A stretch of DNA of 6,994 nucleotides. It comes from Firmicutes bacterium UBA5473 (lineage in GTDB: Bacteria; Bacillota; DTU084). The notes under the pieces were generated by a model. It saw only the letters and a program-made list of their open reading frames with translations, had not been told where the DNA came from and did not search any database. The DNA is taken from NCBI GenBank assembly GCA_002427165.1, contig DIQB01000064.1:1-6994 (forward strand), given 5' to 3'. Shown piece by piece: positions 1 through 5,689 of the stretch (positions within the stretch are counted from its first letter, which is position 1; every line of letters begins with the position of its first letter). Both the position numbers and the translations under genes were made by a program.

Positions 1-35
1 AGCGAGGAGTTATCTTTTCGAGAATCTAACTTAAT

Positions 36-119
36 CCCCCCATTTTTGTGCATAAGTCTCGGGACATTTCCCCTCGTCAGTGCGTATTATTGACTATAAA
101 GACCACAAAAATGAGGGGG
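36..119 (+). repeat. Leader inverted repeat overlapping the SD of the first gene
   Basis: The stretch 36-50 (CCCCCCATTTTTGTG) is the reverse complement of 104-118 (CACAAAAATGAGGGG) at 14 of 15 positions, with 53 bases between the arms. The right arm contains the GAGGGGG at 113-119 that serves as Shine-Dalgarno for the ATG at 128. If the transcript starts upstream of 36, the mRNA could fold so that the ribosome binding site is paired. A second short complement, CCCCTC at 70-75, also matches GAGGGG at 113-118 and would compete with the first. That is what the sequence shows; a regulatory role is inference. It matches no riboswitch class that I recognise. Confidence 0.45.
113..119 (+). promoter_or_regulatory. 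Ribosome binding site deciding the start at 128
   Basis: GAGGGGG ends 8 bases before the ATG at 128. The alternative in-frame GTG at 80 has no comparable site and would place 16 charged residues in front of the signal peptide, so the ATG at 128 is preferred. Confidence 0.7.
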
Positions 120-127
120 CATTATTG

Positions 128-721
128 ATGAGAATTAAATTTTGGGGGATTATCCTGGTTATTATAAGTTTTCTTACTGTGTGCGCCGGCAGCTTTGCAA
201 GCAACAGTGAGCTCGATCTATTGCTGAAGGATCTGAAGGTTGAATGGCAAAATCCGGATAAAGGCCATGGGGGGGATAAGTGCGGGGAAAGGCACAATAT
301 AACTTTTAAGCGCGAGATTGGTCAGTTTGCGGATACTGAGCTTTTGGATACCAGTGTGGAACTTGGGATTGCTGTCAATCCTAAAATTGATCTTGTTGTG
401 GGCGCGACCTTCTTTTATGATAAGATTTGCTACTTTGAAGACTTTGGCATTTTCGCCTCGTTAGGTGCTAGATACAAGTTTTATCAGAGACGTGATTTTA
501 ACTCTTATCTGTATAGCAGCTGGGGGGTTGGGTACGAAGCAAATGAGTGGTATACTGAAAGATACAGTAGGAGCAAGTTTGGGCTGGGCCTTGCCTACGA
601 TTTATCAGAACACTTTGGCCTCGTTGGTGAGGCTGGCATCAGACACACATCCTATGAAGGACCCATTTCAGTATCTGTGTTGGGCTCTGATGCCTCAGTT
701 GGGTTGAGATATTATTTCTAA
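128..721 (+). CDS. Putative small outer-membrane beta-barrel protein
   Basis: The product has 197 residues and I do not recognise a named family. Residues 1-24 look like a Sec signal peptide: MRIK, a hydrophobic core at 5-18, then a plausible signal peptidase I site after GSFA (24). After a polar segment with a Gly/Asp/Lys-rich stretch (about 40-56), most of the protein from about 57 onward consists of alternating polar/apolar strands rich in Gly, Tyr and Phe. Short turns (NPKID, DLSEHFG) separate them. It ends in LRYYF; a C-terminal aromatic residue is the usual recognition signal for BAM-type outer-membrane assembly. Size and pattern fit a roughly 8-stranded barrel (OmpA/OmpW-like or 'porin family'). 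Cys19 lies near the cleavage region, but the preceding Val does not fit a lipobox. Sampled 60-base rows have about 38-47% GC, against about 58-60% in lepA rows, so base composition differs from the neighbours. The gene is monocistronic and ends at a shared terminator. The barrel fold is inferred from pattern; the substrate or role is unknown. Confidence 0.7.
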   Translation: MRIKFWGIILVIISFLTVCAGSFASNSELDLLLKDLKVEWQNPDKGHGGDKCGERHNITFKREIGQFADTELLDTSVELGIAVNPKIDLVVGATFFYDKICYFEDFGIFASLGARYKFYQRRDFNSYLYSSWGVGYEANEWYTERYSRSKFGLGLAYDLSEHFGLVGEAGIRHTSYEGPISVSVLGSDASVGLRYYF

Positions 722-728
722 AAAAAGG

Positions 729-749
729 AAGGGCGCCTATGGCGCCCTT
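729..749. terminator. Bidirectional intrinsic terminator
   Basis: AAGGGCGCC (729-737) and GGCGCCCTT (741-749) form a perfect 9-bp, GC-rich stem with a 3-base TAT loop. On the + strand it is followed by a T-rich run (TTTATTTG, then TTTTT). On the - strand it is followed by TCCTTTTTT, the complement of 722-730. It lies between the stop codons of two convergent genes (721 and 756), so it most likely ends transcription from both sides. Confidence 0.85.
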
Positions 750-755
750 GTCTAT

Positions 756-1427
756 TTATTTGTCCTTTTTCAAGCAGAGGAACCAATCCAAACAATACTT
801 TCCTTCCTCTTTGGATTCCATCCGCTCTTTGGCTGCACCGCAGGAGCCAGGTGGGGGAATGATCACATCGTCACCAGGCTGCCAGTTAGCAGGAGTGGCC
901 ACAGAGTCCTGATCCGCTTTTTGCAAAGCGATGATCATGCGCTTGATCTCAGCCATGTTTCTGCCAGTGCTTTGGGGGTAGTAGAGGATTGCCCGGATCT
1001 TGGCCTTGGGATCGATAATAAACACTGCCCGCACAGCCTGGGTAGTGGAAGCATTGGGCTGGATCATCCCATATTTAGTTGCAACCTCCATCTTCAGATC
1101 CTCGATTAGAGGGAAGAGCACCTCTACGTTTTTCATGCCCTTGTATTCGATCTTCTCCTTAATAGTACGGAGCCAGGCGATGTGGGCGAAAAGGCTGTCT
1201 ATGGAAAGACCAATCAGCTCTGTGTTCAGTTCCCGAAATTCATCTTGCATGGTGGCGAAGGCCATGAACTCAGTTGTGCAAACAGGTGTGAAGTCCGCAG
1301 GGTGGCTGAAGAGGATCACCCATTTTCCTTTATAGTCCTGAGGGAAGTTAATTGTACCCATGGTGGTTTCTGCGATAAAACTGGGTGCATCATCACCAAT
1401 TAAAGGCAGTTTGTAAGCTTCATCCAA
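756..1427 (-). CDS. Peroxiredoxin, Prx6-type with C-terminal cysteines
   Basis: A cytoplasmic thiol peroxidase that reduces hydrogen peroxide and organic hydroperoxides through a peroxidatic cysteine. Numbering here counts from the upstream TTG at 1433 (225 residues); the preferred start gives 223. The active site is P45-x3-T49-x2-C52 (DFTPVCTTEF), with a candidate conserved Arg at 135. The C-terminal extension, with WQPGDD, IIPPPG and further cysteines at 198, 214 and 220, is characteristic of the Prx6 subfamily. The C-L-D-W-x-x-C pattern at 214-220 resembles archaeal Prx6-like enzymes that use C-terminal cysteines for resolution, so a 2-Cys mechanism is likely rather than strict 1-Cys. Start choice: two in-frame TTG codons at 1433 and 1427. 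GGAGG at 1440-1436 is 2 bases from the first and 8 from the second, so 1427 is favoured. It is transcribed alone, divergently from lepA. No electron-donor gene is adjacent, so the reductant is unknown. The family call is firm; the exact start is less so. Confidence 0.93.
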   Translation of the reverse strand: MDEAYKLPLIGDDAPSFIAETTMGTINFPQDYKGKWVILFSHPADFTPVCTTEFMAFATMQDEFRELNTELIGLSIDSLFAHIAWLRTIKEKIEYKGMKNVEVLFPLIEDLKMEVATKYGMIQPNASTTQAVRAVFIIDPKAKIRAILYYPQSTGRNMAEIKRMIIALQKADQDSVATPANWQPGDDVIIPPPGSCGAAKERMESKEEGKYCLDWFLCLKKDK

Positions 1428-1435
1428 TGACAAGA

Positions 1436-1440
1436 CCTCC
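1436..1440 (-). promoter_or_regulatory. Ribosome binding site of the peroxiredoxin gene
   Basis: On the - strand AAAGGAGGTC lies just upstream of two TTG codons. The GGAGG core is 8 bases from the TTG at 1427 and only 2 from the TTG at 1433, which selects the inner start. Confidence 0.7.
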
Positions 1441-1452
1441 TTTATTTGAATA

Positions 1453-1480
1453 ACTATAATATTAGCTTATCACAAATGAA
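1453..1480 (-). promoter_or_regulatory. Possible promoter of the peroxiredoxin gene
   Basis: On the - strand TATAGT (1458-1453, 5 of 6 matches to the -10 consensus) lies 16 bases from a weak TTCATT (-35, 1480-1475). It would start transcription near 1446, shortly before the ribosome binding site. The -35 is poor. The surrounding AT-rich sequence has a partial resemblance to a PerR half-site but no convincing full box. A tentative call. Confidence 0.3.
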
Positions 1481-1519
1481 TACTAATTGCAAGGGGCATT
1501 TTGAAATAATGTTCATTTG
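1473..1519. repeat. Inverted repeat between the divergent promoters
   Basis: CAAATGAA (1473-1480) and its exact reverse complement TTCATTTG (1512-1519) flank a 31-base spacer. The left arm overlaps the possible -35 of the peroxiredoxin promoter; the right arm lies 8 bases upstream of the lepA -35. It could be an operator pair, but AT-rich 8-mers like this can arise by chance. Confidence 0.3.
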
Positions 1520-1527
1520 AGGCCTGA

Positions 1528-1556
1528 TTGCGTACTTGGCAAGAGAATGGTATAAT
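1528..1556 (+). promoter_or_regulatory. Extended -10 promoter for lepA-hemW
   Basis: TATAAT at 1551-1556 is a perfect -10 box preceded by TGG (1548-1550), an extended -10 element. A weak -35, TTGCGT (1528-1533), is at the ideal 17-base spacing. Predicted transcription start is about 1562-1564, on top of the first possible lepA start codons, so the leader would be about 11 bases or absent. Confidence 0.7.
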
Positions 1557-1573
1557 GTTACGTGGTGATAAAT

Positions 1574-3367
1574 TTGAAGAATAAACAGATCAGAAACTTT
1601 TGCATAATTGCACATATCGATCATGGCAAGTCCACTTTAGCTGATCGGCTACTGGAGCTTACAGGCACAGTCACAAAAAGGGAAATGACCAGCCAGCTTC
1701 TCGACCAGATGGATCTGGAACGGGAGCGGGGGATCACTATTAAAGCTAAAGCTGTGCGCATGAGCTATCAGCACGACGGTGAGGTCTATGAGCTGAATCT
1801 CTTGGATACCCCTGGCCACGTAGACTTCAACTACGAAGTCTCCCGGAGCCTCGCTGCCTGCGAGGGAGCACTCCTTGTGGTAGACGCTTCCCAGGGGATC
1901 GAGGCTCAGACCTTGGCTAACCTCTATTTGGCTCTAGATCATAATCTAGAGATCATCCCTGTGATCAATAAGATCGATTTGCCCAATGCAGATCCAGATA
2001 TGGTTCGGGGTGAGCTGGAGGAATTAGGCTTAGATCCAAATGAAGCTATTCTCACCAGCGCCAAGACAGGCCAGGGCGCAGAGGAGCTCCTCCAAGCGAT
2101 CGTGGAACGCATCCCGCAACCAGGACGGCAAATAGAGGCACCTTCCAGGGCGCTTATCTTCGACTCCCACTACGATCCGTATCAAGGCGTAATCGCCTAT
2201 GTGCGGGTAATGGAGGGGAGACTTGCGCCTGGCATGGCCATCCGTTTTATGGCTAGCCACAGCGAGGCAGAGATAGCGTCTGTGGGCGTATTTCGGCCTG
2301 CCATGGAGCCTGTGGATGCCCTTGCTGCAGGAGAAGTTGGCTATGTGATCACCGGGATCAAAGATGTACGGGATTGCAGGGTGGGAGATACCATCACTCA
2401 AGCCCAAGGAGGGGCCACGGAAGCCCTACCTGGATACATGCCTGCAGTACCTATGGTGTATTGTGGTCTCTATCCTGTGGAAAACGACGACTTTACAGAT
2501 CTTCGAGAAGCACTTGAGAAGCTACAGCTAAATGATGCGGCTTTAGTCTTTGAGCCTGAAACTTCAGGTGCCCTGGGCTTTGGCTTTCGCTGTGGTTTTT
2601 TAGGGTTACTTCATATGGAGATCATCCAGGAGCGGTTGGAGCGGGAATATAACCTGAACCTAATCACAACAGCACCCAGCGTGGTCTATAATGTGAAGAG
2701 AGTTTCAGGAGAAGAGTTCTCCGTTCATAATCCTGCTCAGATGCCAGAGCCCCACGAGCTTGAAGAGATCACAGAGCCCTATGTTCACGCAACGATCCTG
2801 GTGCCCTCAGACTATGTGGGCCCGATTATGGAACTTTGTCAGGACAGACGGGGGGAATACCGAACCATGGAATATTTCCCCGGCTCCAGAGTGCTTCTGC
2901 ACTATAACCTGCCCCTCTCTGAGATCTTGTTGGATTTTTTTGATAAGCTTAAATCCAGATCCCGGGGCTATGCCTCATTGGATTATGAATATATTGGCCA
3001 CAGAGCCTCTAAACTTGTGAAGCTGGATATCCTTCTCAATGGCAATGCTGTAGATGCCCTCTCCTGCATTGTGCATCAAGATAAGGCTACAGTTCGGGGC
3101 AGGCAACTAGCGGAAAAGCTCCGGGGCGTGATTCCTCGGCAGATGTTTGAGGTGCCAATCCAGGCTGCAATTGGGGGTAAGATTTTAGCTCGTGAGACAG
3201 TACGGGCCATGCGCAAGGACGTGCTGGCTAAATGCTACGGCGGCGATATTACCCGCAAACGCAAGCTCCTTGAGAAACAAAAGGCGGGCAAGCGGAGGAT
3301 GAAGCAGTTAGGAAACGTAGAGGTGCCCCAGGAGGCATTTATGGCCATCCTCAGCATCGATGAATAA
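1574..3367 (+). CDS. lepA: Elongation factor 4, ribosome-associated GTPase LepA
   Basis: LepA/EF4 is a translational GTPase that binds the ribosome, is linked to back-translocation and to translation-initiation or ribosome-assembly roles, and acts in the cytoplasm or at the membrane. From the start chosen (597 residues): G1 AHIDHGKST at 13-21, the G2 RGIT at 52-55, G3 DTPGH at 78-82, G4 NKID at 132-135, and G5 SAK at 162-164. EF-Tu-like domain II, EF-G-like domains III and V and the LepA-specific C-terminal domain (from about residue 490; CYGGDITRKRKLLEKQKAG) follow. Length is normal and no frameshift is seen. Start choice: GTG codons at 1562 and 1565 lack a Shine-Dalgarno and coincide with the predicted transcription start. 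TTG at 1574 has GGTGAT (1564-1569), complementary to the 16S tail, 4 bases upstream and gives an N-terminus (MKNKQIRNF) spaced as in many homologues. If an outer GTG is used, the protein has 601 residues. It overlaps hemW by 8 bases. Confidence 0.97.
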   Translation: MKNKQIRNFCIIAHIDHGKSTLADRLLELTGTVTKREMTSQLLDQMDLERERGITIKAKAVRMSYQHDGEVYELNLLDTPGHVDFNYEVSRSLAACEGALLVVDASQGIEAQTLANLYLALDHNLEIIPVINKIDLPNADPDMVRGELEELGLDPNEAILTSAKTGQGAEELLQAIVERIPQPGRQIEAPSRALIFDSHYDPYQGVIAYVRVMEGRLAPGMAIRFMASHSEAEIASVGVFRPAMEPVDALAAGEVGYVITGIKDVRDCRVGDTITQAQGGATEALPGYMPAVPMVYCGLYPVENDDFTDLREALEKLQLNDAALVFEPETSGALGFGFRCGFLGLLHMEIIQERLEREYNLNLITTAPSVVYNVKRVSGEEFSVHNPAQMPEPHELEEITEPYVHATILVPSDYVGPIMELCQDRRGEYRTMEYFPGSRVLLHYNLPLSEILLDFFDKLKSRSRGYASLDYEYIGHRASKLVKLDILLNGNAVDALSCIVHQDKATVRGRQLAEKLRGVIPRQMFEVPIQAAIGGKILARETVRAMRKDVLAKCYGGDITRKRKLLEKQKAGKRRMKQLGNVEVPQEAFMAILSIDE

Positions 3368-4535
3368 GGCGGGGGTGTATGTTCATATACCCTTTTGCCT
3401 CCAGCGCTGCCCTTATTGCAGCTTTCAGTCCCAGGCCATTGGCAGTTTATCAAAGGACGCCCGGGAGGAGCTGTTCTCGGAATACATTGAGGCTGTGAAA
3501 AAGGAAGCAAACCTTTGGCAGCTGGATTTTGCTCCCTCCACCCTCTACTTTGGCGGTGGCACCCCGAGTCTACTGGGAGCCCATCTTGGCCCCATGGTTA
3601 GGTGGCTCCGGGAGCGTTTTGCCCTAGATGGTGGCTCTGAGATCACAGTGGAGGCTAACCCTGCCACTGTAGGGAGGGACGATTTAGTCTCCCTTGTGCA
3701 AAGCGGCGTTACAAGGCTTTCATTGGGTCTGCAAAGTAGCCATGATTCTTTGCTTACCACTTTAGGTAGGCTCCATACCTGGAGCGATTTTTTAAGAACC
3801 TGGTCAGATGCAAGAGAAGCTGGTTTTGAGAACATCAGCCTAGATTTGATCTACGGGCTTCCAGGACAGGATAGCTGCTTGTGGCGCCAGACTTTAGAGG
3901 ATGTGCTTGCCTTGAGGCCAGAGCATATTTCCCTCTATGCCCTCACTGTGGAGGAAGATACGCCTTGGGCAGCTTTGGCCCAGGACATATTCCCGCTTCA
4001 AGATGATGTGGCAAGTGAATATGAACTAGCCTGCCAGCTGCTCTCAGAGAGGGGCTATGAGCACTACGAGCTCTCCAACTGGGCTTTGCCTGGCAAAGAG
4101 AGCCAGCATAACCTTCTGTATTGGACTGGAGGAGAATATCTGGGGCTAGGCGCAGCTGCTCACTCATATTTGGGAGGCTCCAGGGTCTGGAACAGCTGGC
4201 CCCGGGAACGGTATCTTGCACAGATAGCCCGAGAAAGGCGGCCCCTCAACTGGCGCTGGGCTTTGCCCCAGGCCTGGGGCAGCTGGGGTGGATTGGCAGG
4301 GGGAGAAAAGCTTCCTTTCGCTGCAAGACGGGCCGAAGCGTTAATTTTAGGCCTGCGCCTGGTGGGGGGTGTGGATTTGGAGACTTTCAGCGCCAAGTGG
4401 GGGTTGGATCCCAAGTGGCAAGAGCAGATCGAAATTTTAGTCCAATCGGATCTTCTCGCCACAGAACCCCTGCGTTTGACTCCCCGCGGGCTCCTTTTGG
4501 CCAATCAAGTTTTCCTGCGTTTTCTGGAGAACTGA
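3360..4535 (+). CDS. hemW: Heme chaperone HemW (radical SAM family)
   Basis: A 391-residue protein of the HemN/HemW radical SAM family. The 4Fe-4S cluster motif is C13-x3-C17-x2-C20, followed by the SAM-binding GGGTP at 65-69. Phe22, two residues after the last cluster cysteine, replaces the fourth cysteine typical of HemN. The H-N-x-x-Y-W motif at 250-255 (HNLLYW), known in HemW for heme binding, is intact. These points argue for HemW, which delivers heme to target enzymes, rather than the oxygen-independent coproporphyrinogen dehydrogenase HemN, a name often given to it in older annotations. The ATG at 3360 overlaps the lepA stop codon (ATGAATAA), with no clear Shine-Dalgarno, so translation is probably coupled to lepA. 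A GTG at 3375 is a less likely alternative. The C-terminal HemN domain (about 300-390) is complete. The lepA-hemW-hrcA order is common in Bacillota. Confidence 0.95.
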   Translation: MNKAGVYVHIPFCLQRCPYCSFQSQAIGSLSKDAREELFSEYIEAVKKEANLWQLDFAPSTLYFGGGTPSLLGAHLGPMVRWLRERFALDGGSEITVEANPATVGRDDLVSLVQSGVTRLSLGLQSSHDSLLTTLGRLHTWSDFLRTWSDAREAGFENISLDLIYGLPGQDSCLWRQTLEDVLALRPEHISLYALTVEEDTPWAALAQDIFPLQDDVASEYELACQLLSERGYEHYELSNWALPGKESQHNLLYWTGGEYLGLGAAAHSYLGGSRVWNSWPRERYLAQIARERRPLNWRWALPQAWGSWGGLAGGEKLPFAARRAEALILGLRLVGGVDLETFSAKWGLDPKWQEQIEILVQSDLLATEPLRLTPRGLLLANQVFLRFLEN

Positions 4536-4565
4536 TCAAACTTAGCGCTTTTGCTCTGTCATGCC

Positions 4566-4594
4566 TTGACATTGTGGAGCAGGGGTGCTATTTT
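4566..4594 (+). promoter_or_regulatory. SigA-type promoter of the hrcA-grpE-dnaK operon
   Basis: A perfect TTGACA (-35, 4566-4571), a 17-base spacer and TATTTT (-10, 4589-4594) preceded by TGC (4586-4588), an extended -10. The expected transcription start is about 4601, six bases before the CIRCE, so bound HrcA would block RNA polymerase at the start site. Confidence 0.85.
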
Positions 4595-4606
4595 ATTAAT
4601 TAGAGA

Positions 4607-4633
4607 TTAGCACTCTCTTCTCTAGAGTGCTAA
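4607..4633. promoter_or_regulatory. CIRCE operator, HrcA binding site
   Basis: TTAGCACTC at 4607-4615, nine bases, then GAGTGCTAA at 4625-4633: an exact match to the CIRCE consensus with the canonical 9-base spacing. It is in the 5' leader, directly after the promoter and one base before the hrcA Shine-Dalgarno. Known role: HrcA dimers bind here and repress the operon until heat or unfolded protein titrates GroEL away from HrcA. In RNA, an added T-A pair gives a 10-bp hairpin that could also affect mRNA stability or translation. Confidence 0.98.
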
Positions 4634-4634
4634 A

Positions 4635-4641
4635 GGGGAGG
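4635..4641 (+). promoter_or_regulatory. Ribosome binding site deciding the hrcA start
   Basis: GGGGAGG, extended by TG, lies 9 bases before ATG 4651. An upstream in-frame GTG at 4627 falls inside the CIRCE and has no ribosome binding site, so it is rejected. Confidence 0.85.
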
Positions 4642-4650
4642 TGGGAACTG

Positions 4651-5685
4651 ATGACGTTAGATGAGAGGAAGAAGCTAATCTTGCGGGCTGTGACCGATGA
4701 TTACATCACCACAGCAGAACCTGTGGGCTCTAGGACTATTGCTCGGAAGTATAACTTGGGCATCAGTCCTGCCACAATTCGCAACGAGATGGCTGATTTG
4801 GAAGACGGCGGCTACCTGAGGCAACCCTATACATCAGCGGGACGCATTCCTTCAGATAAGGGCTATCGTTTTTATGTTGATGTCCTAATCGAGCCGGAAC
4901 CTGTGGGGGTGCGTGAGCGGGCAGCATTTAAAAATACTTTGCGTAAGCAGCGCAAACTGGAGCAGCTGCTGCAGCAGGCAGCGAGGCTGCTGTCTGATCT
5001 CACCCAATACACAGCGGTAATTTTGATCCCCAAACGGCAGAAGGCTATTTTTCGGCAGATCCAGTTTTTGCCCCTCTCCCCAGGCCATATCATGGCGATT
5101 TTAGTTACAGAGCCCGGGTTTGTGGATCATGAGATCTTCCAGCTAGAGGAGAGCATGAGCCAAGAGGAGCTCTTTGCCCTGGCAGCCTGGCTCAATGAGC
5201 GCCTCTGTGGGGTGAGGTTAGCTGATTTTCAACACAAGCTCCTCGAGGGGCTACCCATAGGTGGTAACCGGGCGCTTAGAGACTTCATCGCTGAATTAAT
5301 TCATCTGAATCTGGCCTCCTCAGGAGAGCAGGTGATGATGGAGGGAGCCATGGGTTTTCTCCGGCAGCCAGAGTTCAGCGATCTGGAGCGAGCCCGGCCG
5401 GTTTTGGAGCTGTTGCAAAGGCGCGAGGTTGTCTCCACTTTGCTACAGAACATCTCAAGACCCGGCGAGGTGGTGGTTGTGATCGGCCCTGAAATGCACA
5501 TGCCAGTAATGGCTCAGTGCAGCATCGTTGCCGGCGCCTACTACCTAGGACCAGGTGCTTTAGGTGCCATTGGGGTCATCGGGCCCACGCGTATGGACTA
5601 TATGCGGGTGATCTCCCTAGTTGAGTTTCTCACCGCGGACTTGGAAAAAACATTGCGCAGTTTAACTGCAGGAGATGAGGGGTAA
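4651..5685 (+). CDS. hrcA: Heat-inducible transcription repressor HrcA
   Basis: The 344-residue product has the usual HrcA length. Residues 1-75 form the winged helix-turn-helix DNA-binding domain; the family signature is visible as ISPATIRNEMADLE (38-51) and YTSAGRIPSDKGYRFYVD (60-77). A central GAF-like domain with the HrcA dimerising insertion follows, and the C-terminal part has VVIGPE (276-281) and GAIGVIGPTRMDYMRVI (305-321), both typical of the family. It represses class I heat-shock genes by binding CIRCE and needs GroEL for full activity. With the CIRCE directly in its own leader, it is autoregulated with grpE and dnaK. No groES-groEL operon is in the window, but CIRCE sites would be expected in front of it elsewhere in the genome. 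The gene ends 4 bases before grpE. Confidence 0.98.
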   Translation: MTLDERKKLILRAVTDDYITTAEPVGSRTIARKYNLGISPATIRNEMADLEDGGYLRQPYTSAGRIPSDKGYRFYVDVLIEPEPVGVRERAAFKNTLRKQRKLEQLLQQAARLLSDLTQYTAVILIPKRQKAIFRQIQFLPLSPGHIMAILVTEPGFVDHEIFQLEESMSQEELFALAAWLNERLCGVRLADFQHKLLEGLPIGGNRALRDFIAELIHLNLASSGEQVMMEGAMGFLRQPEFSDLERARPVLELLQRREVVSTLLQNISRPGEVVVVIGPEMHMPVMAQCSIVAGAYYLGPGALGAIGVIGPTRMDYMRVISLVEFLTADLEKTLRSLTAGDEG

Positions 5686-5689
5686 GGGA

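Noticed and set aside
80..127. Upstream GTG start adding 16 residues to the first gene
   Set aside because: No ribosome binding site, and the added charged residues would precede a good signal peptide; ATG 128 has GAGGGGG at 8 bases.
176..190. Lipobox-like site around Cys19 of the first gene
   Set aside because: The residue before the cysteine is Val rather than Gly, Ala or Ser, and a signal peptidase I site follows at GSFA.
1441..1475. PerR or Fur box upstream of the peroxiredoxin gene
   Set aside because: Only one half-site (TATAAT-like) matches; the second half has too many mismatches to support a 7-1-7 or Fur-type palindrome.
1932..1951. Perfect 8-bp hairpin (CTCTAGAT/ATCTAGAG, 4-base loop) inside lepA
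   Set aside because: It lies in a conserved coding segment (LALDHNLEI), has no T tract, and is readily explained by codon choice.
4536..4565. Terminator after hemW
   Set aside because: No stable stem followed by a T run is present between the hemW stop and the hrcA promoter.
4121..4603. 160-codon + strand open frame overlapping the end of hemW
   Set aside because: Low-complexity composition and no recognisable domain; hemW in the other frame is well conserved through its C-terminus, so this is an overlap artefact.
4627..4650. GTG 4627 as hrcA start
   Set aside because: It lies within the CIRCE right arm and lacks a Shine-Dalgarno, while ATG 4651 has a strong one and gives the normal HrcA N-terminus.
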